Origin: Apiotrichum sp. Y4204
Lineage: Eukaryota; Basidiomycota; Tremellomycetes; Trichosporonales; Trichosporonaceae
Reading direction: 5' to 3'
DNA: 64,000 nucleotides
NCBI GenBank assembly: GCA_025531455.1
Contig: JAMYHL010000040.1
Location: 62,001 to 126,000 of the forward strand
Below, in pieces: positions 47,755 through 58,592 of this stretch (position 1 is its first letter; each line of letters opens with the position of its first letter). The notes below the pieces were generated by a model. The model ran no database searches and was not told where the DNA came from. It was given only the letters and a program-made list of their open reading frames with translations. The position numbers and the translations under genes were made by a program.

Positions 47755-48797
47755 TTAGCTGTATCCTCCGCCCTTCTTCTCAACCGTCTCGCCCTTCGCG
47801 AGCGCAAGCTGACGGGTCATTTCGCCAACGAGCGCACCAATGTCCGTCGAGACCGACACCATATCGAATCCCTGCTGGAGACGCGTGGCGGCCTGCTCGC
47901 CGTTCGTGCAGAAGATGGCGGCCGTCTTGCCGTTATCCTTTGCCGCCTTGAGGATGCGGGCGATCGCGGCGTTGTGCGCGTCCGAGCCAAACGGCACGCC
48001 CATGCTGTTCGAGAGGTCAAAGGGGCCTATATAATGTCAGGATTAGACCGCTTGCGGCACGCACCGATGAAGAGCACATCCAGGCCCTTGACCTTTGCGA
48101 TCTCCTCGACGTTGTCCACCCCGCTCTGGCTCTCAATCTGCACCATGACGAGCAGGCTGTCGTCCGCCGCCTGCGCGTATGTGCCCTCGCTCACGCCAAA
48201 GCTGTGTCCCGCGTACATGGGCCCAAACCCGCGCGTCCCCTTGGGAGGATACTTGTTCCACGCGACGATGCGCGCTGCGTCCGCCTAGAGTTAGGAAGCA
48301 TACGGTATTGTTACTCACGGCGGTGTGGCACATGGGCGTCATGACGCCGTGCGCCCCGGCGTCGAGCGCGCGCTTGACCATCCACTCCTCGGCGCTCGGG
48401 ACGCGGATGATGGGCGTAGCTCCGCTCTGCGCCACGGCGTTTGTGAGCTGCTGTCAGAAACACTCGGAAGGGGGATAATGGGGCCCGGCGGGGGGATAAG
48501 AGCTGAGAGCCGAAATACTCTCGCCCCGGATAGCATGCCATACCCACCTCGTAGTAGTCTCCGTCGGTGATCAGCCCGTGCTCGCCGTCAATGAGCACCC
48601 AGTTGAACCCCTTGATGCTGCAGAGCGAGCGCACGACTGCAGGCCCGGGATATCTGCCGTCAGCGCGCGAACTGCCTAGCACCACAAGCTCATCTCAGCA
48701 CCACTCCCACTCACGTGAGCCAGAATCCCATCCCCTTCTGCCCGGCCGCGAGAGCATTCTTGAGCGCAAGCCTCTGGATACCCGGCATGTTGGTCAT
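47755..48797 (-). CDS. HpcH/HpaI-family class II aldolase
   Basis: Five exons: 48797-48715, 48653-48548, 48450-48319, 48284-48065 and 48026-47755, giving 270 aa. The TIM-barrel strands are visible in order: GFWLTYPGPAVVRSL, FNWVLIDGEHGLITD, GATPIIRVPSAEEWMVKRAL, AGAHGVMTPMCHTA, SLLVMVQIESQSGVDN (metal-binding Glu), GLDVLFIGPFDLSNSMG (metal-binding Asp). This is the HpcH/HpaI family of metal-dependent pyruvate aldolases, such as 4-hydroxy-2-oxoheptanedioate or 2-dehydro-3-deoxyglucarate aldolase. The physiological substrate in fungi is not established; a catabolic cytosolic role is likely. Length is usual (about 260). ATGs at 48797 and 48788 are both possible starts. Convergent with CHL1, with 139 bp between stops. 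An interrupted inverted repeat lies upstream. Confidence 0.92.
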
Positions 48798-49286
48798 AAT
48801 ATGTGTAAGACTGAAGAGTTTGCGGCTGGGGTCTGGGAACATAGCCCACCTTTATCTACACTCCCAACGGCGACGTTGACGTTCCTCGGTCTCTTGCGAT
48901 CCATCGGCCGGGACATCTTCGGGCCGGGAGCCGACAGTGAGTCGGTAACTCCCGGTCTCGGCCTTCTCCGGTAATCCGGGGTGGACCCCCCACGAGTGCA
49001 CTGCACGGTCCGGTGTGGCGGTGGGGTTATCACAACAACACGACCGTCACAATATGTCTCCGCATACGTTTCGGCCAGCTAGATGGGTGTTGGTTCGCCT
49101 TGTGAGTGACGGTAGGTCTACTTCCTCATGTAGAGAAATTGTTGCATGTCTTGGTCACATACTTGCTAATTGCATCTTATAAACCTGTTGATTGCTTCTC
49201 CCGCCACAGTCACCAGTGACCATATTGATCTGGACAATAGTATCGATAGTATGTAATAGACGCCAGCTCATATCCCTCACGATAGC
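48798..49286. other. Upstream region of the aldolase gene
   Basis: 489 bp between the aldolase start and the 3' end of the C2H2 gene. It contains the inverted repeat at 48923-48954, several CGG/CCG triplets at 48900-49020 and an AT-richer part at 49140-49260. No coding signal. Confidence 0.5.
48923..48954. promoter_or_regulatory. Interrupted inverted repeat upstream of aldolase gene
   Basis: CCGGGAG plus CCGAC on the left is mirrored by GTCGG, a TAA bulge and CTCCCGG on the right, around a 5-nt centre AGTGA. It lies 126-157 bp upstream of the aldolase ATG. Paired CGG/CCG triplets resemble targets of Zn2Cys6 regulators; that reading is inferred. Confidence 0.4.
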
Positions 49287-50590
49287 CTAGTTGTGGTGCT
49301 GCGCCATTGGTATCATCTGGTGCAAGACGTGCGCCACCACATCGGCCACGGTGCGGCACAACTGGCACTCGCCGCCACAAGCGCCCGCTCCGGCCGCTGC
49401 AGGGAGCTGGGCCACAGGAACACCGAGGACGCCTGCGGGCGGGCGAGCGGTAGTGTTGGCGGGAACGGTCGCGGCGGCGGTGGTGGCAGGGAGAGTCGTC
49501 TCGGCTTGGGTTGCACCCGCGCTTGCACCTGTGAAGAACTCTGCGGACGCCGTGTCCGACTCCTCGACGAAAGCTGCGGCCTCCTGGTCACGGGCTTGAT
49601 TGAATTTAGAAGGCGGGGTGTCGTCGTCGAGGATCATAGTCGTCGGTACAGTCGTGGGACCCGCAACGGACGAATCCGTTAGATAAACGTTTGCCGCAGC
49701 CAGGGGCACGGTCTTGACGTCCTTGTTGTCTGCAGTGGACCCACTCGCCTTGAGCTGGGCATCATGGGCGATCTTGGCCTGTGCCACAAACGCCTTTGCC
49801 GCGGGCGACAGCTCGTCTGCGCTGGTAACCCAGCGCGGCGCCGAGAAAGGAGGGTTAGCAGCGAGAGAGAGCTTGTTCGTGCTCGTACCCCAGCGCGGCG
49901 CCGAAGAAGACGGGAAAGCCGCAGTGGGGAACTTGTTTGCGCTATCGCGTGGCGCTGAGGAAGATGGGATACCCCAAAAGGCGTCGGGGTTCATGCGGCG
50001 TTTGGCGGTCGGCTCCGAATCCGATGAGTCGGAGGAGATGGAAGGGGAGGACTCCACGGGGCGCTTCACGCCCTTCTCCTTGCCTTTGCCCTTGTCCTTG
50101 CTATTGAAGGGCCCGGTGTTCCAGATCGAACTGGACTTGCCCTTCTCGCCAGGAGCGCATTTCGCCTTAGCAGTACTCGAGCGTTCCACTTGGTCGCCAA
50201 CCGTTTCGATAAGGACGGATGGCTCAAATGGGCCTGGTAGACATCTGATATCGTTAAACGCCGAGACCGAATCAAAGCGAATGTGGTTACCACTGAGACC
50301 ACTGAGCCCACGAGCCGGCTCGGGAGACGGGGACCTTAGATCAACGATCTCGACGGGGCTGTCGGAGTCTGCCCTGGGCTTCTTCTTGTGCCGTTGATGC
50401 TTGGGCTTTCGCCCACGATAAGACTGCAGTGGTTGCCGTATGTACTCGAATTTGTATCCCGGGTCTATCCCATCAGTCTATCCGTCGGTCCAAAAACACT
50501 GCACTTACGGTGAGTCGCCGAGTGCCGTTTCGCCGCACCCTTCGACTCGTATGGACGACTGCACCTCCGACAGATGAAGCGCTCGGCCAT
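49287..50590 (-). CDS. Single C2H2 zinc-finger protein, function unknown
   Basis: Two exons, 50590-50509 and 50464-49287, give 419 aa. The 44-nt intron (GTAAGT donor, GATAG acceptor after a CTGAT) falls just after the finger. The N-terminus reads FICRRCSRPYESKGAAKRHS followed by ATH: C7, C10, H23 and H27, a canonical C2H2 finger. A basic patch RGRKPKHQRHKKKPR (about residues 42-56) is a likely nuclear signal. The rest is disordered. It includes three related blocks around SAPR (SSSAPRDSANKF, SSSAPRWGTSTNKL, FSAPRWVTSADEL) and a Cys cluster CGGECQLC near the C-terminus. No orthologue is recognised. One finger alone rarely gives sequence-specific DNA binding, so RNA or protein binding is also possible. 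Confidence 0.8.
49800..49975 (-). repeat. Triplicated SAPRW-type coding repeat
   Basis: Three related blocks of about 20-22 codons inside the C2H2 gene. CAGCGCGGCGCCGA recurs on the plus strand at about 49829 and 49889, and a diverged copy lies near 49950. They encode the three SAPR-containing segments. Confidence 0.65.
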
Positions 50591-51572
50591 GATAGCCAGT
50601 GGATGATGAAGACAGGAAGAGTGAAGAAGAAAGCAAAAGACGAGAACAGACAGCGTAATATACTCACTGTGGGACTGCCGTCAGCAATACATACACTCCG
50701 GCATGGGAAGAAGGCAAGGGGGCACACGGCATATCGCATCAGCAGGGCGCAATGGGTATCACTTTACCACATCATGCGTGGGATGCGCGAGCGTGAAACG
50801 ATGAAAGAGATAACGAGAATCAGTTGATGATTGATTTTTCCCCCCCAGCCAAGCACAAGTTTGTCAGTCCTGCCCAAGTTTTGTTCTTGTTAAGCTTGTC
50901 GGATTGTCAGAAGTCGCTGTCTCTGGGGAACAACAATTATGGATTCTGGATCACAACATCCAACGATCTTGGGGGTCGCTGCTCGATAGTCAGTGACGTC
51001 AAGGTCACGTGCAGTATGTCAACCTGTATATCCTCTATTTCCCCGTAATCTGATTTGATTTGTATTACGTACAGTTGTCCCGTATTTGCACCCTAGGCCG
51101 CGGCATGCGAGCCAGGCTGGACAAAGGCGGATGCGTGCGAACCTGTGTGTGACGTGCCAGAGCCAGGGCCTTTGCACCCCCCTAGACCGGTGCTCCGCGT
51201 TGAAGTGTGTGTGTGTGTGTTGCTCCCTACTGGACACTGGCCACTGGCCACCACCCTGCCTGGCTGGCTGGCGATTGTCGCAAGGCTTCCAGCATCACCC
51301 AGCCAAGTCTAGCCCCTGTGCGCCAGCCAGCCAGTCAGCCAGCCTCCCTCCCCCCGGTCCGTTGTTCCACCTTGTCTTCCTCTCCTTCTCTTCTTCTTCT
51401 CTTCTCTACACTCTTCATCGATTACTTCAAGAGTTTGGGCTGTTCATATCACCTCCAATCCTCTTCCCCCCTCCCCCCCCCCCCCTTCGCTCCGCCCACA
51501 CGCGCACACGACTACCCCGCGCTGCCGCGTCATCTCGCTCGCACACGACTACTACACCACCCGCAACTAACA
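50591..51572. other. Divergent promoter region of C2H2 and RRM genes
   Basis: 982 bp without a supported gene. A GT microsatellite lies near 51207-51221. Immediately upstream of the RRM gene there is a long pyrimidine tract (about 51360-51488) ending in a run of C, probably leader or core promoter. Confidence 0.5.
51461..51487 (+). repeat. Pyrimidine/poly-C tract upstream of RRM gene
   Basis: A CT-rich run with about 13 consecutive C residues, roughly 85-110 bp before the RRM gene ATG. Pyrimidine-rich leaders are common near transcription starts of highly expressed fungal genes; the function is inferred. Confidence 0.5.
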
Positions 51573-53340
51573 ATGTCTGCCGACTCGTCTTCCCCCGCCG
51601 CGGCCGCCCCCGCGCCTGCCCCCGTTCCCGAGGTTGAGGGCCACCGCGTGAGTAATACACACCATGCGTCAGAGAGGCTGCTGCAAAGACACACCGGTCG
51701 TGAGCCGCTGTCTGCACAACAGGACATGTGTGGGCATGCGAGCTGGACGAGCCTGGTTGTTTGTGTGGTGGCACACTGTGACGCGATGTGATGGGACAGG
51801 GACTCTGGTGCAGCGCAGCTTGCGAAGAGAAGGCGCGTTCCAAAAAGGAAGGTCCTTGTCCATTCGCGTCAATTATACAACAGTTAGGGAGCTCCCCTCG
51901 GCGCGATATCTGGCACAATGCTGTACGCCAAGGGGAAGCTACAAATCTCAGCTCTCTTCACTTGCGACAGCCGTTCCACAGCCTCATTGTCATTGGCCCT
52001 GTCTATTCACACCGCATGTTCCACGTCCATCTCCGAGGAGTTCCAGTTCTCTGTCGCTCATGCTAACATGCCCAGGTTTATGTTGGTAACCTTGCTTTCA
52101 ACGTGAGTACGGCGGTGCCCCCATTACAAAGCTCAGAATTAACATTCCCTAGGCTACCGAGGAGCAGGTTCGTGAGCATTTCAACAAGGTTGGCGGCGAG
52201 ATGTGAGTTGCGAGATTCCATGTCTCATTGGCCACCCAGAGGGAAGGAATGACGGAATGCAGACCCGAATTATTCACTGACGCATCTTTCAGCGTCCAGG
52301 TTCTTCTTCCCACTCGCTACAAGAGCCGCCGCCCCGCTGGTTACGCTTTCGTCACGTTCAAGGAGGAGGCCGACGCCAAGAAGGCGGTCGAGACGCTCAA
52401 TGAGACTGGTATGTCATCACCGGGGCAGGGAAGGACTTGGAAAATGAAACACTAACGCGCCGACAGAGATCGGGGAGCGCAAGATCCAGCTCGAGCTCGC
52501 TCGTTCCAAGGAGGAGAACGCCGAGCGTCGCCAGGACATCCTTGAGAAGCGTCGCCAGGCTCAGGAGGCTGCCAAGCCTGTGACCGCCAGCGATGCGACG
52601 ACCAGCGACCCCGAGAAGGGCGCTGACAAGCCCAAGAAGAAGAAGGCGGCCAAGGTAAGCAACGGGCTGATGCAAGATGCTAACGATGGTAGAAGACTGG
52701 TCGTCGCCGTGGTCCCGAGGACGGCGACGAGAACGTCGTCGAGCCCGAGGAAGCCGAGGCCAGGTCGTCCAAGCCCAAGAAGACGAAGGCCAAGGCTCCT
52801 GCTGCCAAGGAGGCCCGTATCGACGGCGCCGAGGGCGACAAGGCCGCTGAGGCCAAGGAGCCCAAGGAGCGCAAGCCTCGCCTTGCTCTCACGGGCGAGG
52901 TCAGCAAGGTAAGCCCGTGGCCTTTCGGTACAGTCTAACTTTTCAGAACACTGTCTTTGTCGCCAACCTTCCTTTCAACATTGACGACGAGGCTCTCGCC
53001 AAGCTCTTCTCCGAGGTCTCGATCAAGGTCAAGACCGCACATGTTATCCGTGGTCTTCGCAAGCTCCCCGGCCGTCGTCCCTTCCGCGGTTCCAAGGGCT
53101 TTGGCTTTGTTGAGCTCGAGGACCCCTCGCAGCAGGACGAGGCTGTCGAGAAGATCAACGGCTCCACTGTTGGCGACCGCAAGGTTACCGCCAAGGTGGC
53201 CCAGGAGATGAAGGCGATCGAGGAGATTGAGGCGGCCAAAGCGTGAGTTGCAGAATCAGTGCTAATGCTGATAATTCAGTGAGGGCAAGGAGGAGGTGAA
53301 GACCGAGGTCAAGGAGGAGAAGGTGGAGGAGAAGGCTTAA
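51573..53340 (+). CDS. Tandem RRM RNA-binding protein
   Basis: Eight exons, 51573-51647, 52076-52102 (27 nt), 52153-52202, 52293-52408, 52467-52654, 52693-52908, 52947-53242 and 53280-53340, give 342 aa. RRM1 (about 26-112) has RNP2 VYVGNLAFN and RNP1-like RPAGYAFVTF, then IGERKIQLELARSKEEN. A Lys/Ala/Glu-rich linker with KPKKKKAAKK stretches follows. RRM2 (about 216-310) has RNP2 VFVANLPFNID and RNP1 GSKGFGFVEL. The tail is Glu/Lys-rich. Both RNP motifs look intact, so RNA binding is likely. The layout resembles S. pombe Rnp24-type nuclear or nucleolar proteins, but I cannot name an orthologue. Intron 1 is 428 nt after a short Ala/Pro-rich first exon. The pyrimidine-rich leader and codon choice suggest high expression. 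Confidence 0.9.
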
Positions 53341-55155
53341 ATAACTGCAAACGCATAGTTCTGGGTCTGCCTTGACACTCATCCTGTCGTGTATGATCCA
53401 GCCTCATCTGTATATAGTAACACAACACAACCACCCTGTGTTTCGGTCGTCGTCATTGACAGAACCGTACATACATATCATTTCATGGTCATGAATGGGT
53501 GCACATAGCAGGGGTTTACCAGCCTAGGCCAGCCTGTGAGAAGGTCACGGGCCCGTTGCCCAGGACTGTTCAGTACACAGAACTCGGGTGCAATGTCAAC
53601 GACATGAGCGCATGTCGCGCGTTGGGCACGTGAATGAAGCCAGGCCCAAGGTGGATATATGGATAACGCTATCGCCGTTATCCATCGATTCCAAGGATAT
53701 GTAGGATGCAAGGATATCAAGGATATTTATTTAGGCCGTCTGCGCATGTGGTTGCCGGCAATTGAGATGAGAATCCGGACACATCCATCCGTGTTCCCGG
53801 GCCTTGTCTCATTCCTTGTCAGCAGCTTGCATCTGGGGTGTCGCACAGCAAAGTGTGCTCGTGTGCCGGCCACGCTCGTGCCTCCTAACTTTGGACTTCT
53901 CTGATCCTTGGTTGTTGAACAAGTCCCCGGTCGTGTGCGTCGCCCTTATTACCCTCGCCGACCTCGGTGAATCCCGCTCCCGGGATCCTTGACAACGAAA
54001 TGTTTATTCTGTGCTTGGTTCAGTAGGATCGCACTAATTGAAGCGCGATGCGCGATAGAGCGATCGTGAGAGCGGAAGCATGCGCCGTTGATCCGCTGTA
54101 TGCCATAGTGCGATGTTCGCTGCACATTGCTGCACACCTGCGATGCAGCCTGTGCACCAGCTGTAGTTGTGACCAGACGCCGGCTGGGTAATACACAAAC
54201 CTTGATGACAGCCACACAACTGGTGGTCTAGGGATCTTGGAGGTAAAGGGGCCGGCGGGATGCAAAGGCACGCGTGAGAGCACGACTGTAGTGTGTACGC
54301 CACCTTGTCGTTTCTGAGACATCAAACCGCGTAGTCTCTTTGGTGGTTCTCCTGTGGTTCTCAGGAATTATGCACGCTACTTCCTGGCGGCCCCCAGGCG
54401 ACGACGATGGATGGGAACGGGGGGAATGGGAATGAAAATGCCATGCAGAGTATCTCGCATCTCGCGCCTCCTGTACCAGCTGTGTCAGACGTGAACCCAG
54501 CTCTCGTTGATCAATTGTCATCCAACCCACTCTTGGGGACAGTTCTTTTCATCTCCTTTCATCCTTTGCGATCACCTCCGGCATCCATCACCCGCCGCCG
54601 TACTTTTGCACGGAACCGACGCACACGCCAGTGATCCTCGATCCTGGCTCCCATAATCGCTGTTACGCTTGTCAACACCCTTCATCAGACCGATCAATTC
54701 ACCCTTTGGAAACGTACACGCCAGCAAGATCTATTCCATTGATCCTGGAACAAGGACCGCACTAGAGCACATTGAGACATTGATCCCACACACCTCTCGG
54801 AATCCCAGTTGGCAAAACCCCTCGCCCAAGGCCACGGCAGCCACACACAATCCTGCGATCCTGCGACCTTTTTCCCTGAGAACCACTTTGTTGCACAGGG
54901 TTCCCCCCCAAGCCGCCAGTTGACGTTCCTCCACAACTTTCGTCGACCGCTCGCGAACACGCGCCAGTCCGCCCTCGCAGCTCGGCTGTCCTTGACATCG
55001 CATCTTTGGCCCCCGCCGAAGCTTTGAATCATCGACGTTTTTAATCACTTTACTCCGATTCCCCCATTCGCAGCGGGTAGTCACCTCGACCGCGTCGTAC
55101 ATATCTTCCTACCGCCGAGCCAAATAGCGAGTGACAGCGCATCGCTGTCACATCC
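53341..55155. other. Intergenic region, no gene recognised
   Basis: About 1.8 kb between two plus-strand genes. It contains a perfect 10-bp stem hairpin at 53659-53685 followed by GGATAT repeats to about 53725. The part from about 54640 onward is probably the promoter and leader of the glutaredoxin gene. Confidence 0.5.
53659..53685. repeat. Perfect hairpin, 10-bp stem and 7-nt loop
   Basis: ATGGATAACG and CGTTATCCAT flank the loop CTATCGC. It lies about 320 bp after the RRM gene stop codon and is followed by several GGATAT copies. Fungal RNA polymerase II does not need hairpin terminators, so its role is unknown. Confidence 0.8.
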
Positions 55156-56269
55156 ATGGCTTCTCCCAACCCCGCCTACGCCCCGTCTCCCATACAGCGG
55201 CGCGCGGTCTCCGGCTCAGCACCTTCCCCCTTCCCAATCCCCATCATGCCCAAGCCGTTCAGCAACTCGGGCTTGCCGCTGCCGTCGTCCTCGCGGCGAC
55301 CGAACAACGGCTTCCTCGCAGCCCTCGTCCCGCGTCTTCGGCGCCGCGGCACGTTTATCGTTCTCTGCATTGGCGCCATTTTCCTTATAACATTCATGAC
55401 CAATTCAGGCCCGTCCTTTGGGCTGAACGACTCGCAATCATGGGCGTCCCGCCACGGCGCCGGAAGGGGCGGCTATGAAGCTGCGCATCGTGCACCAGCC
55501 GGCGCCCCGGGGGTAGGCTATGAGCGCGACGACCACGGCATCGACGAGGAGTCCATAATGGCAGAGAATGAGCTTGCTGTCGACAAGGCAATCGAGGCAA
55601 AGCCCAAGACGGATGAGGAGCGCGCAGCTGACAAGGCCGCGGAGGAGCAGACGGTTCTTTCGCTTGCGGAGGAGAAGAAGAACCAACTCCGTGCCCTCAT
55701 CTGGTGGCTTCACAAGGACGGACATTTCCCCACGTATGACTACGACCCGCCTTCTAAGGAGGAGCTTGCCAAGATGACCGGCAAGCAGTTTTCCGACATC
55801 CTAATGAACCTGGCTGGAGTCCAGCATCCCACACCCGACCCGTTCAGCGACAAAGAATGGGAGACAGACGCCGCGATGTACCTGGGCCTCACAGTTTTCT
55901 CAAAGGTAGGTGCTACTGGCGGAGAAAGAATGACGCGTCGCTCACCCACAGTCGTACTGCCCGTTCTCGCTGCGCGCCAAGGAGATTCTTTCAAACTACC
56001 CGATCCACCCCAAGCCGAATATCATCGAGCTCGACATGCGGGGTGAGTAGTGGAATTGCTGTAGCATCGTAGACCTCAAAGGAACCGCGCTAACCCATAC
56101 AGAGGACGGCCCCACGATCCAGGACCTGCTCATGTCCCTCACCGGACGCCGTACCGTGCCCAACATCATTGCGCAGTTCGAGTCGATAGGCGGTGCCGAC
56201 GAGATCACGCTTCTCGACGGCGAGGGCACGCTCACACGCAAGCTCATGGCAGCCAACTCTCCCAAGTAG
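55156..56269 (+). CDS. Membrane-anchored monothiol glutaredoxin (Grx6/Grx7-like)
   Basis: Three exons, 55156-55905, 55952-56042 and 56103-56269, give 335 aa. A Pro/Ser-rich N-terminus and basic RLRRR precede one membrane segment at about 66-81 (FIVLCIGAIFLITF), giving a type II orientation with the domain in the secretory lumen. A charged, Glu/Lys-rich stem follows. The C-terminal glutaredoxin fold has TVFSKSYCPFSLRAKEIL (active site C253-P-F-S), PNIIELDMRE, the TVPN loop (GRRTVPNIIAQ) and IGGADEITLLDGEG. C-P-F-S has one Cys, as in yeast Grx6 and Grx7, which act in the Golgi/ER. Between anchor and active site lies an unusual segment (about residues 180-240, with TYDYDPPSKEELAKMTGKQF) that short yeast proteins lack. 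Confidence 0.9.
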
Positions 56270-57179
56270 ACAGGTTATACCTCGCCTACCCCCAAATACC
56301 CCTCCTCTCCTTTCTGAACGCTGTCTCACTGTACGGACCCCACCACGCGTCCGCGCACCTACATACCGTCCCGATACCTTGTCCCGTAGGCTCCATATTG
56401 CGTCGCTTGTTAGATATCATGGAATCTGTATCCTGGTAGCCGCCCCGAACGTCAAACTTTGCTGGCAGATCACAGGCAGCAGTTCACGTGTGACTATGTG
56501 CCCGATTGCGTCAAGGATGCTTGGCGCGTGCTTCGCTCCCTCGCGTCTCTCGTTTCCTGAGCGCCACATGAGCACCTCGAACGCGTCTGATCAGAGATGG
56601 GAATCAAGCACTGGTGATTGCCAGCACTCCTAGAGTCTCATCCACTGCCCGTTCGAATAACAGGAAGATCTCGTGTGCGGTTTACAATGAGGTCGAGGGC
56701 ATCAGAAGCCTAATAGCCCCGCGGCTTGTGCATCGCACATGGACCGCGTTTCGAAAGATGCTTCTCGTTCTGGAACGCTTTGCCCTCGCGTTGCGAACTC
56801 TACTGTATACTGTACTTTGCAGCACTGTGTACGCCCCCCATTTTCAGGTCTAGTACACGCGTAGCAACGCTGATCTTTGTCCGATTGTCACGGATCCGCC
56901 GATCCTCTTGATCGCAGCCCCCTCTACTAGTGACGACACTAATGACGACCATCTGCGCTTTGGGAGGATCTGCATGGTCTGCATGATGTGCAGATTGCAC
57001 TGCCGTACCATCCGAGAATAAAAGTGGGACTGGATACATCGTTCTACGGAAATTACACAGGGTGGTGTTAAACGCCAGTGCTAGAAACTGGCATCACGTT
57101 CTTGTATGGACACGAGAAGCGTGTTTGACTTTGCAGATTGGGGCGCTACGAGTGGACCCGCATCATATGTACATTGCGC
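56270..57179. other. Convergent intergenic region, no gene recognised
   Basis: 910 bp between the 3' ends of the glutaredoxin and the His/Lys-rich protein genes. Short open frames only. Confidence 0.5.
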
Positions 57180-58592
57180 TTACTGACGCTCAACAAGTGC
57201 GTCAGTCTCGTTGTCCTTGTACGAAGGAAGGGCCTCCTCCTCGTACTCGAAGCCGGCCTCAACCTGCTTAGCGTTGGCCTTGGCCGCCTTGTAGGCGATC
57301 TTGGCGGCACGGCGAGCCTCCTTGCGCTGGCGGCGGCGGGCCTTGCGGTCCTCGCGGGCGAGGCGGCGGCGGCGGAAGAGAAGGAAGGTCGCGCCGAGGA
57401 AGGTGAGGAAAACGGTGCCGGTCATGAGGGCCGAAAGAGTCGCACGGACGTGGGGAGGAAGCGTGGCAAACTTGTCGCACACACGGTGACCAAGCGCACC
57501 AATCTTGGTGGCGTGCTTGTGCTTGTGGTGCTTGCCGTGCTTGCCATGCTTGTGCTTGTGGTGCTTGCCGTGCTTGCCGTGCTTGTGCTTGTGGTCCTTG
57601 TGATGCTTGCCGTGCTTGTGGTGGTGGTCATCGTCGTCGTCGTGGTCGTCATCATCATCCTCCTCCTCCTTCTCCTTCTGCTTCATCTTCTCGGCCTTGA
57701 GCGCCTGACGGTAGGCCTCCTGCTTGGCATTGACGTCCTCATCTCCAAAGATGGGGAGGATGCCGACAGTCTTCTCCTCGTCCATCATCGGCTTGGCGAT
57801 GGGAATGAAGATCGAATAGTCAACATTGTCCGCCTCGGCATGGTGGCCCGGGTGGCCAGGGTGCTTGTCGTGGTGCTTGTGGTGCTTGTCGTCTCCGTGG
57901 TGGTGTTTGTGGTCCTTGTGGTGGCCGTCACCGTGGTCCGGGCCGTGCTCGTGGTGGTGGCCGCCATGGTGCCACGGCTTGGCAGCGGGCACAACAACGG
58001 TCGACCAGTCCTTGTGCGGGGCACGCGAGGGGGCGCCAAGATCAAGTCCAAGGCGCGAGAGCAAGGCGCTGATGGGTCCGGGCATCCACGAGTCGCGCTC
58101 GCGACCCATGCGTCCGCGCATCATGCGCTCCCTCTCGGGGCAGGGCTTGCCAGGCATGCGGCCCATCATGCTCCGACGGGAGGGAGGCTCAGCCTTGGCT
58201 TCGGCTTCGGGGTTGGCATCCCGGTGGACCATCGTGAACCCGCAACGCGCGCCAGGAGGGCAGTTGATGGCCCTAGCGTCAAGATTGGGCTCCGGGGCCG
58301 CCTCGGGGACAGCGTTGGCGACCGCGCCAGCGACTGCGGGTTAGCATCGAAGTGTAAGTTTCAATTCATGAGAGGATAGAGTCGGCGACATGGGCTTGAT
58401 GGCGAGAGGGGTCGCCAATGGACCAAGCACAAGGATGGCACTTGGTAGGCGTTCGCGATTCCTGAGCTATTTGGGTGGCAAGACTCCTGGTTCTCTCGCC
58501 CCGCTCCCCCTGTCCCATGGTGCGCACGACTCTGCGTCGTCCCCGTTGTGCGACTCACCGAGAGCGCTGGCGATGGCGATAGAAAGCTTCAT
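57180..58592 (-). CDS. His/Lys-rich single-pass membrane protein, function unknown
   Basis: Two exons, 58592-58559 and 58333-57180, give 395 aa; the intron is 225 nt. MKLSIAIASALGVAGAVANA is a typical signal peptide. A mature segment with NCPPGARC (one possible disulphide) follows. Residues about 134-180 and 240-283 are extremely His/Lys/Asp/Gly-rich, including HHKHKHGKHGK repeats, with a DDDDDHDDDDDHHH block between Lys-rich stretches. Near 309-331 a membrane segment reads LSALMTGTVFLTFLGATFLL, followed by FRRRR and a basic cytosolic tail ending with EEEALPSYKD, a possible LPxY motif for WW-domain ubiquitin ligases. The topology implied is type I, with the His-rich part outside or in the lumen. 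Metal (Zn, Cu, Ni) or pH sensing is plausible but unproven. No orthologue recognised. Confidence 0.82.
57506..57625 (-). repeat. Coding repeats for HKHKHGKHGK-type peptide
   Basis: Near-identical units of CTTGCCGTG and CTTGTGCTTGTGGTG on the plus strand encode GKHGKHHKHKH repeats on the minus strand. The DNA-level identity points to recent expansion. Confidence 0.75.

Noticed and set aside
57138..58379. 413-codon open frame on the plus strand opposite the His/Lys-rich gene
   Set aside because: It is the mirror of His/Lys codon repeats, giving runs of Val/Leu. The minus-strand frame has the signal peptide, TM segment and splice logic.
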